This document shows positions 47,141 to 57,458 of a stretch of DNA of 64,000 nt, piece by piece; position 1 is the first letter of the stretch; the number at the start of each line of letters is the position of its first letter. Source of the stretch: Panorpa germanica. Taxonomy: Eukaryota > Arthropoda > Insecta > Mecoptera > Panorpidae. The stretch covers positions 8,494,001 to 8,558,000 of the forward strand of contig OY783208.1 of assembly GCA_963678705.1 (NCBI GenBank), written 5' to 3'. The notes below the pieces were generated by a model. That model had not been told where the DNA came from. It saw only the letters and a list, made by a program, of their open reading frames with translations, and did no database searches. The translations under genes were made by a program, and so were the position numbers.

Positions 47141-47839
47141 TATATATATAAATTTAAAATGTATATAATTCTTTTATTTATTTATTAGGGTATAACTACA
47201 TCCATTAGAATCATAATATAACATATAATTACAATCATAACAGTTTCTTATTTGACATGGAGGACCATCTTTTTGTATGTTTCCTTTGTTATAATGTTTG
47301 TAACATAATCGACGTCCTTGTATATTTTGATTTTCTCAAATGGTATAGAATTACCGATGAAATTAAAAGATATTAGAACATTTGAGAAGAATAATGATAT
47401 AAGTGTGAATGTTTATGGACTTGAAAATAATTTCATTGTGGGACCGTTGCATTATACATCTAAAAAGAAGAAACAACATGTTAATTTATTGTATATTAAA
47501 GATTTGAGTAATGGACATTATTGTTGGATTAAAAAATATATCAAGATTAATAAGAAGTCAATTTACTAAGCATATTAGTAAACAATTTTTGTGTGATGGA
47601 TGCTTTTCATTTTTTAACACAGAAGATCAGTTAAATAGACATTTAGAATATGATTGCAATAAGATATATACAATCCTTCCTTCTAAGTATAACGCTAAAG
47701 ATAAATTGGGTAATATGATATCTCAAAACATTTTAAAATTCGATAATCATAAGAATCAATTACGCGTTCCATTTGTGATATATGGAGATTTTGAAACATT
47801 ATTAAAACCCATTAGTACTTGTTATCCTGAAACTAATAC
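47141..47839 (+). pseudogene. second PolB gene, N-terminal fragment (left arm)
   Basis: From about 47,318: GIELPMKLKDIRTFEKNNDI, NVYGLENNFIVGPLHY, YCWIK, then (one-base shift in an A-run) NISRLIRSQFTKHI, CDGCFSFFN...LNRHLEYDC, and FVIYGDFETLL (exonuclease motif). It is colinear with residues about 280-470 of the main polymerase but clearly diverged. It is cut at 47,839, the end of the inverted arm. On the minus strand of 47,174-47,335 lies a Cys-rich frame (twin at 49,571-49,732). Confidence 0.75.
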
Positions 47840-49066
47840 GTTATGAACGTAGTTCCCAGTACGTTCATGCAAGTTACGTTCCCAGTACGTTCAAGTTACG
47901 TTCCCAGTACGTTCAAGTTGGGTACTGCTCCTGCATATAACGTATACAATTGTCATCAAGCATTACGTTCCCAGTACGTTCAAGTTGGGTACTGCTCCTG
48001 CATATAACGTATACAATTGTCATCCACTTTATGTACGCATACATTAATATGTCTATGCATATATATTAGAGCTCTTATGACCAGTGTTAATCATATAAGA
48101 ATTATATATAACAAAACATTACTAATAAAATATGTGTATCTTATTTTATATGGATGTATTAAATCTTATAATAATAAAACTCAATGGTTTGTGTTTATAT
48201 ATTATTATTTATTTACAAATATGCTATTTTTCAATTGTTATATAAATATACATTTTAATTATCTTATACCATAAAGGAATATTTATTTAAATCCCAACAT
48301 AAATTACAAACTTGTTTAAACTCTAGAAAACTTGGAAAGTCAAAGTTAACATGATCATCATGCTATTTTTCAATTGTTATATAAATATACATTTTAATTA
48401 TCTTAACTAAAACAGATATAAATTTATACAAAACTTAAACTTAACTTAAAATTAGTACTAAATTTTATAATGTCCATGTGCTAAAGTACTTATACCATCA
48501 GTTAATACATATCTTTTATTATCATTTCCACTAAGACCTACTTTACTTATCATTTGAGTATAAATTGTATGCTTAATAGATTTAAAGGTATTCATTGTGA
48601 TCAATAATATGTTATCCTGAGATAAACAATTTACATAATCTTTAATATTGAATTTGTTTACAATATTTTTCTTAATTCCTTTTGCTTTAGCTGTGCATGA
48701 ACCCTCAATATCAATTGCATACATTTTTTGACCTTAACCCAACAAACTCCCAAATTATACTACTCGCGCATTCATCTTTCATTAAGCCTAATTTAGCTTT
48801 GTTCATTAAAGGTAATGAAAATTCATTATTAAATGGATAATTAGATGTATCAAATTTATCTAGATTACACTTAATATCGTCATATATATCATCTGTTTTA
48901 ATTTGATATATTAATGAATCTGTATCTGTATATTGTTTCAATAAATACTTTAACGCAATTAATACCTCTGTACGTAACAAACTTACTTAAGGAATCATTA
49001 AAGGAACATTTAATATAATAAGCAAAAGAATATGGTTCATGAATTTGAATATTATTTGAAAATGAT
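47840..49066. other. unique centre of the palindrome
   Basis: 1,227 bases not repeated in inverse orientation. Left part: tandem ACGTTCCCAGTACGTTCAAG units (47,848-48,022), then AT-rich DNA. A 45-bp direct repeat (TGCTATTTTTCAATTGTTAT and following) occurs at about 48,221 and 48,360. Right part (48,458-49,066, minus strand): the C-terminal half of the second PolB gene, which flows without a break into the right arm. Confidence 0.85.
47848..48022 (+). repeat. nested tandem repeat at the left inner end of the palindrome
   Basis: ACGTTCCCAGTACGTTCAAG occurs four to five times, and a longer unit adding TTGGGTACTGCTCCTGCATA and TAACGTATACAATTGTCATC occurs twice. It begins eight bases from the inner end of the left arm, so it may mark the break point. 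Confidence 0.85.
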
Positions 49067-49588
49067 GTATTAGTTTCAGGATAACAAGTACTAATGGGTT
49101 TTAATAATGTTTCAAAATCTCCATATATCACAAATGGAACGCGTAATTGATTCTTATGATTATCGAATTTTAAAATGTTTTGAGATATCATATTACCCAA
49201 TTTATCTTTAGCGTTATACTTAGAAGGAAGGATTGTATATATCTTATTGCAATCATATTCTAAATGTCTATTTAACTGATCTTCTGTGTTAAAAAATGAA
49301 AAGCATCCATCACACAAAAATTGTTTACTAATATGCTTAGTAAATTGACTTCTTATTAATCTTGATATATTTTTTAATCCAACAATAATGTCCATTACTC
49401 AAATCTTCAATATACAATAAATTAACATGTTGTTTCTTCTTTTTAGATGTATAATGCAACGGTCCAACAATGAAATTATTTTCAAGTCCATAAACATTCA
49501 CACTTATATCATTATTCTTCTCAAATGTTCTAATATCTTTTAATTTCATCGGTAATTCTATACCATTTGAGAAAATCAAAATATACAA
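48458..49588 (-). pseudogene. second PolB gene, internally deleted (right arm into centre)
   Basis: Starting near 49,588: GIELPMKLKDIRTF, CDGCFSFFN, FVIYGDFETLLKPIS, YSFAYYIKCSFND and FVTYRGINCVKVFI. It then jumps directly to KQYTDTDSLIYQIKTDDIYD (motif C), KLGLMKDECASSIIWEFVGL and a second frame MYAIDIEGSCTAKAKGIKKN to HGHYKI at 48,458. About 400-500 residues between exonuclease and motif C (HNH-like part, motifs A and B) are missing compared with the main polymerase. Three frame changes. A different PolB lineage from the gene at the arm ends. Confidence 0.8.
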
Positions 49589-49732
49589 GGACGTCGATTA
49601 TGTTACAAACATTATAACAAAGGAAACATACAAAGAGATGGTCCTCCATGTCAAATAAGAAACTGTTATGATTGTAATTATATGTTATATTATGATTCTA
49701 ATGGATGTAGTTATACCCTAATAAATAAATAA
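49571..49732 (+). other. Cys-rich short frame, no ATG (right arm; twin at 47,174-47,335 minus)
   Basis: The frame reads GRRLCYKHYNKGNIQRDGPP then CQIRNCYDCNYMLYYDSNGC and ends in TAA. Six cysteines in 45 residues with C-x4-C-x2-C spacing suggest a zinc-binding tail of a lost gene. It meets the second PolB fragment head to head. No family recognised. Confidence 0.35.
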
Positions 49733-49792
49733 AAGAATTATATACATTTTAAATTTATATATATATATATATATATATTATAAATTAAGTAA

Positions 49793-50005
49793 TTACAATA
49801 GTTTTGATATTTCTTCTAATATATACGACATGTTTGAAATTATTATCATTTTTAATAATATATCATTAGAATTTAACTCTTCACATTCGTAAAATAAAAA
49901 TTGAGTCAAAATTTTTTTCGAAACACCAATATTTTTATTTTTTAAATACATTACAATACTATTTAAAAATATATTATATGTATTAAACAAATCATCATAA
50001 ATCAT
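49793..50005 (-). CDS. small unknown Polinton ORF, 70 residues (right arm)
   Basis: Inverse twin of 41,187-41,399, with SKKIL in place of SKEIL and an otherwise identical product. No function assigned. Confidence 0.45.
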   Translation of the reverse strand: MIYDDLFNTYNIFLNSIVMYLKNKNIGVSKKILTQFLFYECEELNSNDILLKMIIISNMSYILEEISKLL

Positions 50006-50191
50006 AAACCTACTCCGCTTTTAATTCAGCAGTGAACCGTCGTTGCAATGTCTGTAGCTTATAAAAAGGGCCTTTCCTTTGAACGACTGAATAGAAAACG
50101 AACACGTTCCAGACAAAAAATTCATGATATGTAATAGAAATTAAGTAGAATTTACTCCAAAATGTTTACTGGGTATGATAATAAGAAATAA

Positions 50192-50507
50192 AATATTGGT
50201 TTTTGACTTAATATCGTCATATATTACATCTGTTTTAATTTGATATATTAATGAATCTGTATCTGTATACAACAATTTAGCATTACCTTTATAGACTTTT
50301 TTTTTTGATGAAATCATAATGAAAATCGTATATTAAAGTTTTTGATATATCAAGTACACTTAGAGAGTGTAGAAGATACGCCGTAATTATTGCATTCTTC
50401 GTCAATTTCCGGAAGCCAATCGTTTATGTTCGTATCCTCGATGTAGCTGTGAATGCAGTCGGTATATTCCCACTTATGTATTTTTATGTATGTATGCATA
50501 TGTAAGG
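50192..50507 (-). pseudogene. third PolB fragment and an unknown coding scrap (right arm)
   Basis: Inverse twin of 40,685-41,000 with the same motif C fragment and the same A-run frameshift. Confidence 0.6.
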
Positions 50508-50603
50508 AGATTCTGTTGTTGGAGGTGGTATTTAATATGGAGTGGTAGAGAGGGTAAATTAATGCATAAATGTCATTTAAATAGAGATGATGTTGAGCTG
50601 TAA

Positions 50604-51371
50604 TTACAGAGTAATATTATATTTTCTAAATATGCATGGGCAGTTCCAGTAAAATCAAAATCTGCAAAAGACGTTACTGTTGCATTTGAAAATATTTTAT
50701 TAAAAAATAAGAATAAGGTTCCGAAAAACTTACAAACAGATAACGGAAAGGAATTTTATAACACTGAATTTAAAAAAGTTATAGATTCGTATGATATAAA
50801 CCATTATAGTACATTTAGTAATATGAAAGCATCGATTGTTGAAAGATTTAATAGAACTCTAAAAAATGCCATGTGGAAAGATTTTAGTATAAAAGGCAAC
50901 TATAATTGGATTAAAAACATTGATGCACTTGTTAAGAAATATAATAATTCTCATCATTCAACAATTAATATGAAGCCATCTCAAGTATCAATAAAAAATG
51001 AAAAAAAATTATTAGGAAATGTATACAATAGAATAAAAAGGGTCGGTTTAAGTCAATATAAAGTTGGAGATTATGTTCGTTTAAGCAAAACCAAATCATT
51101 ATTTGCAAAAGGGTATACTCCTAACTGGAGTACCGAAATATTTACTATATCAAAAGTACAACTAACTAATCCAGTCACATATTTACTTAATGATTCTCTT
51201 GGCCAATCAATTGCAGGCGCGTTTTACGAACAAGAACTACAAAAAACAAAATATCCAGATATATATCTAGTTGAGAAAGTTTTACAGAAAAAAGGAAAAA
51301 GAGTTTTTGTAAAGTGGTTAGGTTTAGATAAATCTCATAACAGTTGGATAGATGCTAAAAATATTGTATAA
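50604..51371 (+). pseudogene. Polinton retroviral-type integrase, C-terminal two thirds with chromodomain (right arm)
   Basis: Inverse twin of 39,821-40,588; the 182 residues after the internal ATG at 50,823 are the same as in the left arm. It starts at the same truncation point, so the 5' part was lost before the arms were duplicated or was lost in one and copied to the other. Confidence 0.88.
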
Positions 51372-51435
51372 CATTTTAAATAAATAAAACTATTGGTTAT
51401 TATAAATATGTATTTATTTTTACATTAAAATATAC

Positions 51436-54400
51436 TTATAACAATAAATCGCTCTCACTAAAACTATCAAAACCCCAAGGCAAAGTATCGGTACTATTTT
51501 TTATAATACACCGTTTATCATCAAAAGGACTTAAAGCAATTTTTGTTTGCTTAATAGAGTACACATTATGCAATTTTGAAACTATTCCTCTTTGAGTACA
51601 TTTTTTTTCATTTAAAGTTCTTAAACAATTTTCATAATCTTCAAAAGAAATATGGTTTTTTACTACACTTGTCTTTACTCCTTTTATTTTTTTAATAATA
51701 TCATTATTATTAACTTTTATTGTATACATTTTCGATCTTAGTCCTATAAAGTGAGTCATAATTTTACCGTTATTTTCATCCTTCATTAAACCTAATACCT
51801 TTTTATTTACACGGGGAATATTATATTGATTGTTTTCTTTATAATCACTTGTATCAAACTTACTTATATCGCGTTTTATAGTTTCATAAATATCTGATGT
51901 GATAATTTCATATATTAACGAGTCAGTATCAATATATAATAACTATAAATTATTATTAAAAAATTCTTTTTGCATATAATTATAATGAAAATCATACATT
52001 ACTGTTTTAGATAAATCTAATATTGAAAAGCCAACATATATAGGTTTATTAAATGTAATATTAGGTTTTAAAAGTTCAATAGCCACAACATTTTTATTAA
52101 AAATTGTTCGGCTATGAAAATTAGGTCGTGCTATTAAACTTTTTACTCCATAACGACCACCCCATTTTGTTTTTAATTTTATATCACGATGTTTTCTAAT
52201 ATTTTCCATTGTCTTACCAAATACACTATTATTCATTAATTTATACAAGTTTTTTTCAAAATCATTGGTAGCCATTTTTCTTTTTTCTGTATTTAAATCG
52301 ATATAGTTTTTTAGCCACGGTGATTGACTAAATTTTAAAACACGATGTATTTTTGACACTTGCATTCCTAAATGTATACATTGCTTTAAATTACTATAAT
52401 GAATTATATATTTCTCCTTATCATATAAAGTAGTTAAAAGTTTTTTATGTTTACTTCCCGGTGGAATACAATGCTCAGGACAAAGCGGTAAATCTTTATG
52501 GAGATTATGTAAACTTTGAGGATAAGTTAAATCTACTTCTAAAATGTAACCAGTATTGCTAGTTTCTGACAAATTGCATATAGTATTACTTATTTCCAAT
52601 ATTTCTTGGTTGTTTAACCATTTAAAATTTCCATATGGTAGGAATTGAGACATTGCATGACCGTATAAGTTATTAACATCCAAATACATTAGATATTTAG
52701 AAGGTAATTCAGGTTTATACTTTTCATTCATGTATTTGTTATTGGCCTCTGCATATCTGTTTGAACATTGACTTATACCACCTCTGATACCCTTCTCTAT
52801 AAATAGCCACATATTTATATCAGTAAACAATTCAAGTTTAATTTTTGTTATTTTTAACATAGAATCCCAAGATAACCCTGGGGCAGAAACATAATGCACT
52901 GGATCTAATTTATACGTGTCTAAACAATTATCTCGAAAATTTTCAAATATGTCACAAAGTAATAACACATCGGTTTTTAAGTACAAATCTGAATATTCAC
53001 CAAGTGTTTTGATATGAAATGTATTCCATACATCTTGTGCATGTTTGTAATCTACATCAGATAAGTTACTATCATTTAATAAATTAAAAAAATTATCCTG
53101 AGGTGGTAAAGCTGTCTCATTTAACTTTTCCTAGAAATTTATATAATCATAAGGAAATACACCTTTTTTACTTAACAAAGTAAATTCTTCATTGCTTAAA
53201 TTGTTAAATTCTGATTTTAAATTTTTTAGTTTATTATTTGGTAAATAAGATGCTAAATTACTTAAAGAACTAGCCATAAATCGATATGAATCAATAAATC
53301 TTAATGAAATATTAGTTCCATACACATATTTCGTAAATGAAATATATTTTTCTTTATTAATTGGTAGCACAGAGGTTGTTCCACTTATTCCGGTAGCTAA
53401 ATCAATTATTATAAAATGTGAATCATAAGATGATAAATTGTGAAAAATTATTGGATTCACATAACTTTCATTATAATTTAAATTACATTCATTATGAGCT
53501 GGTCCTCTATAATTTCCTGTTAAATGACAATGATCTCGAACACGGTCTTGTTGCAACGGTTTTTCACATATATGACAATTTATTGCATTTAAATATTCAA
53601 TCTTTTGTTGAGCCGTCAATGTTTTCATTGGTAATACATTTTTTATTATATCCTCAACATTATAAGCAATCTCTTTTAATTCATTTACAAACCACTGAAC
53701 GCAATCTTCACCACGATAACTATTATAATAAGATTTAGAGTCATCATATGAATATTTTACATAATATCCAACGCTATGTGCAATATGTGTTTGATATACC
53801 CCCTTGGTTTCAATATTTGTCACATTACTATCCAATATACTTTCAAAGTCTGCATAAATAACACATGCATTTCTAATTTTTCTCTTAAAGTTTTTAAACT
53901 CAAGTATATTAGAATTTTCATCTGGCATTATCGGTTTAACTGGTCTTAGACCTAATCCAACACAGTCTTGTAAATGTTCCTTAAACTTGTACTCATATCT
54001 AAAGAAATGTAAACATCGATCACATATAAATTTCTTACATTTTGTTTTTGAAAGTTGATTACTAACAAGTCTTGATAAATTCTTTATCCAACAAAAATGA
54101 AATTTTATTTTATTGTCACATTCCTCATTATTACTTTCAACAACATCTTCTTCTTCTTCTTCTTCTTCTTCTTCATCTTCTACTTTATAATCACTTTGAA
54201 TCATTAATAAATGTATATGTTTACTTTCATATATTTTACTTACATATACAGGAATAGTTACAAAAGTTTTCTTGTTCTTTTTTAAAATATACACATTTAT
54301 TGTTATATTATTTAGTTTTTCAAATTTTGAAACTTGTGATAACGTCATTGGAAATTTAATACCATTTAAATTAAGACAATTTACATATCTCTTATAAGAC

Positions 54401-55212
54401 GATACTTTTTCAGCATTATATTTTGCTGGATAAAGCGCTGATAATACTGCCCATACAAAACATTTGTCATCTTCATTCTGAACATTTATTACAGCCTTTG
54501 TTCGTTTTATTTCAACTGGTAAGTCAATAAATGATGAACCATAAAATGGAACAAATTGATTTATATTTACTATCATATTCACTATTTTATTTTCTTGAAA
54601 AGTTTCTAAATCTTTTAATACAACATCAATAACATTTTCCTTATACCAATGTTTTAAATCTGTTGATACAAAAATTTCATTATTTTTAGTATTAAAATAT
54701 TTGTATTCAAATATATGTTCTTCTTCTTTAGCTGATGGTAAAACAAATTCACCACAAAATATTACGTTAACTTTTAAAGCACTATATTTTTTTAAAGCAT
54801 TTTTAATTCTAGATGCAAACATATAAAATGCATCGTTCAAAAATTGTAATGGATCAATGTGACTTAAATTAATTAACACTCCTGTTCTAACACGTCCTTT
54901 AAATGATGAATTTATTTCCTGCCATTTAATTCGATTACTACGTTTTAAACTATTTATAGTTCCTCCTCCAACTTTTTGTTTATTTTCTAACAATGTTTGA
55001 AAATATTTTAAGACACTTATATTGCTTTCAATGCTTCGCTTATATCCAATTGAATAGGTATTTTTATTATTTTTTAATAACTTATTTAACAACTTTATAT
55101 TTATTTTATTATAATCAGACCACTTTTTCCACTGTATACTTGAATAATTTGAACTATTCAAATGTTCAATAATTGTTCTCATATGCTTAATAATCTTACA
55201 ACCGTTATCCAT
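51436..55212 (-). pseudogene. Polinton DNA polymerase B, right arm (two in-frame TAG)
   Basis: Inverse twin of the left-arm gene, starting from ATG at 55,212. It lacks 21 nt in the segment around residue 208, so the conserved QSGWALY residues are gone (ENKIVN instead). A TGG codon has become TAG (53,131-53,133) after YDYINF, and the TAG ahead of motif C (51,943-51,945) is shared with the left arm. In the tail one Thr codon is Ile (DDKRCIIKNS). Exonuclease, HNH-like and polymerase motifs A to C are otherwise present. It is the more damaged of the two copies. Confidence 0.88.
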
Positions 55213-55319
55213 TGTAAATTATATATTTCAGTTTGAAAATCAAAATATAAATCACAATTGTTTTTAAAAGTTCATTTATTTATAGAGTTTTACATAAAAA
55301 ATATGCATTAATCACTATG

Positions 55320-55405
55320 TTATACTTTTACAATTTCGTCATCAGAGTCTAACACTTGTACAGTTTCATCGTCCGAGTCTAATATTTCAATAACTTCACT
55401 ATTGC
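55320..55405 (-). pseudogene. truncated acidic tail with two SIM-like motifs (right arm)
   Basis: Inverse twin of 35,766-35,851 with the same residues, ending in a stop just before the start region of the right-arm polymerase. Confidence 0.35.
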
Positions 55406-55927
55406 ATAAGAATAATTTATATACAAAAAAATTTGTCTACGTTTGGAAAATATTCGCTTGTATTCAACACGTTCCCATAAGAATAATTTATATACAAAGT
55501 TCTCATGAGAACATTACGCTCAAGTTACATTTGAACTAATGCGCGTGTGTCTAAAGTTTCTCATACAGTTTTAACACGTGCGCTATAAATACACTGTTAT
55601 AAATAATATAACACTGTCATAATCTTATAACCAATACCAAATCAAACATAAGAATTAATATCGGTATCTCACTCTTTACCACTATTGCTTTCTCACTCAT
55701 ATCCTAGGATATTAAAGAGACTGTACGTCATCATCTTCTAAACCAATCACAACACAGCTTATCCACTTACCCCTCACTCCTTACCCCACCCTTACCCCCT
55801 TTTACATTCTTCCAAGTCTAGCCACGCCCCCTCTGCATATCGTGACCTAAATGCATCCCCACCACCAATAATTTCCAACTCATAGTATAATTTAAGCCAG
55901 AACCCGCTCTACTAACCTACTAAGAAG

Positions 55928-56101
55928 ACAACAATATAACAAAAATTCCTTTCTCTTAGGCGGAGAAGGTTCTATATAACAATGAAATATTTAAATAATT
56001 GAATGTGATGTAAACACAGTTAAATTAAATATTCCATGTTTAATTGAATCTATATAAAATGCGTAACAATGGTTTTGCTTCTACCAACGCAATACTGAAC
56101 A
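55928..56101 (-). repeat. BEL LTR, part right of the Polinton
   Basis: From ACAACAATATAAC to AATACTGAACA; colinear with 59,056-59,221 of the other LTR. It has the CTATATAAAATGCG box near 56,050. The Polinton target duplication AAGAAG precedes it at 55,922-55,927. Confidence 0.9.
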
Positions 56102-56260
56102 TACTCCCCCCGTTGAGAGTTAAACGATCAACAAAATAGGTACGCATGATATATAAGTCAATTCAATACATACATTTGCTTTAAAGTCTATTAATTATTG
56201 TCCAAATTACTGTCTCATATTGACAGTTTACACAAATAAATTAAAATAAGGAGTCTTGCA
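56102..56260 (-). promoter_or_regulatory. BEL polypurine tract and 3' untranslated part
   Basis: Read on the minus strand the sequence next to the LTR is AACGGGGGGAGTA, a classical polypurine tract directly before the TGTTCAG LTR start. The rest up to the gene end is non-coding. Confidence 0.7.
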
Positions 56261-57433
56261 CTAAAAACGTAGATAGCACTGCACTATTAGGTGGATTGTT
56301 GTAGTCATTTGCATATTAGATAATGGAGCTAAGCTGCGAACATTGCGTGCATGTATCCGAGGGCCGATACGGACATCGACGACCAGGGTCACTTCGTCTT
56401 GTAACAGTGGTCCCACCACACTCCCAATGCCTATAGAATGTTGTCCAGTGTTCCATCTATGACGTACATTAAAACCATCTATAAATTCTTTGTGCCATCG
56501 ATCCCAAAAGTCACGTTTCATCCGATTTATATATTCACAATTAAAAAATCTGTTGATCGGGACTTCGCGGTGATCTTCTTCTGCTGGACTCATAATTGAT
56601 CTGCCAATTAGGAAAGGACCAGGAAGAGGATCATTAGGATCACAAGATAAGAAGGAGATAGAATTTAAAATTGCCTCGATTCCAGCAAGGAATGTCTGAA
56701 ATTCCTTAATTCTGCACAGAAGCCAATCTACCACGCGTCGTATATGATGTTTCATAGATTTCACGATTACCTCCCACAATCCTCCAAATTGTGGGCCAGA
56801 GTGACAATTACGTGCATGTTCTTCCTTTATCATTAAGTCAGTCATGTGATGATTTTCCGGCAACAGTATAGGGCGTCTCTGACATGCCGGGACACTCGCC
56901 TGTAACAATCGAACGCGAACGTGCAGCAATCCATCCCCGTCAACGACAGGAGATAAGGACTTAATCGGACTATCTTGGTGAATCTCTTTATCATTCTTGA
57001 GTCGATGAAGTTCTTCAGAAAAGGAAGACACCTGGACCAGCTCCATTACACGCAAAGCAGCGTCAGCCAATCCAACGACATCTAGAGGTCCCTTATGACA
57101 ATCATCACGCTTAAATCGCAATCCGTAATCAAACATTCCTCTCAGCTCAGCCACATTTGAAAATCGTGTCATGAATTCGGGGCCCAAAGTCACGAAACAA
57201 GACAGCTCAGGCATTTCCGGAATCCGCCTGACCGCCACTATCTGTAAGATTGGCCAGGATTCTTCATAAAGATCAAGCCAGCACGGTCCGTATTTCCATT
57301 TGTCGACTTTTATGAATTCAGAAGGTAATTGTCCTCTTAAAATACCATCCGCAGGATCATCTTCGGACCTAACATGCCACCAATCTCGCGCATTTGTTTT
57401 AGATTGAATCTCCGCAATTCTGTTTCCAACCAA
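56261..57433 (-). pseudogene. BEL/Pao pol C-terminal part: connection, deleted integrase and DUF5641
   Basis: 390 codons open. It starts VGNRIAEIQSKTNARDWWHV then EDDPADGILRGQLPSEF (RNase H-integrase connection). PILLPENHHMTDLMIKEEHA then CHSGPQ is the integrase zinc region (H-x-H...H). Directly after comes FGGLWEVIVKSMKHHIRRVV, so the catalytic DDE core (about 120-150 residues) is deleted in frame. CDPNDPLPGPFLIGRSIM and the C-terminal DUF5641-type region follow (KRDFWDRWHKEFIDGFNVRH, GSVVGPLLQDEVTLVVDVRI, RNVRSLAPL). The surviving frame is long because the deletions happen to keep phase; it is not a working integrase. Confidence 0.85.
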
Positions 57434-57458
57434 TATTTGAAGTAGGTGGGGTGGAGCG

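Larger units (their letters stand above)
35250..47839 (+). repeat. left inverted arm of the Polinton (contains the Helitron)
   Basis: Pairs with 49,067-55,921 in inverse orientation. Coordinates add up to 91,171 up to a 21-nt indel near 36,582, to 91,192 after it, and to 96,906 beyond the Helitron. Base differences are rare: only a handful were noticed over nearly 7 kb. The outer 160 bases are G-rich on this strand (GGGGGCGTGGC, AAAGGGGGTAAGGG), as in other Polinton ends. Confidence 0.95.
35250..55921. mobile_element. palindromic Maverick/Polinton with 6.9-kb inverted arms
   Basis: Termini AGTAGGTTAG...CTAACCTACT, flanked by the exact 6-bp duplication AAGAAG (35,244-35,249 and 55,922-55,927); the sister BEL LTR at 59,045-59,055 shows the same site unoccupied with AAGAAG once. 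Polintons are known for 6-bp target duplications, AG-type termini, a protein-primed PolB and a retroviral-type integrase, all seen here. Without the Helitron it is 14,958 bases: left arm 6,876, unique centre 1,227, right arm 6,855. Capsid, protease and ATPase genes were not found. Confidence 0.9.
49067..55921 (-). repeat. right inverted arm of the Polinton
   Basis: Inverse copy of the left arm, without the Helitron, lacking 21 nt in the polymerase gene and with one extra nonsense mutation there. The arm ends at 49,067 (GTATTAGTT) inside a second PolB-like gene, which continues into the unique centre. Confidence 0.95.

Noticed and set aside
47848..48022. Possible CRISPR-like or satellite array in the Polinton centre
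   Set aside because: The repeats are adjacent and nested, without unique spacers of regular length, and the context is eukaryotic.
49750..49790. TA dinucleotide run as a functional site
   Set aside because: It is simply the unoccupied Helitron target; TA runs of this kind are common here.
35250..55921. Two independent Polintons inserted head to head
   Set aside because: There is one 6-bp target duplication at the outer ends, no terminal sequence at the inner joint, and both arms end inside the same gene, which fits a single palindromic unit better.
35250..55921. Free-living DNA virus integrated in the genome
   Set aside because: PolB plus integrase would also fit a Polinton-like virus, but no capsid, protease or packaging ATPase gene was found, and the ends carry transposon-type target duplications.
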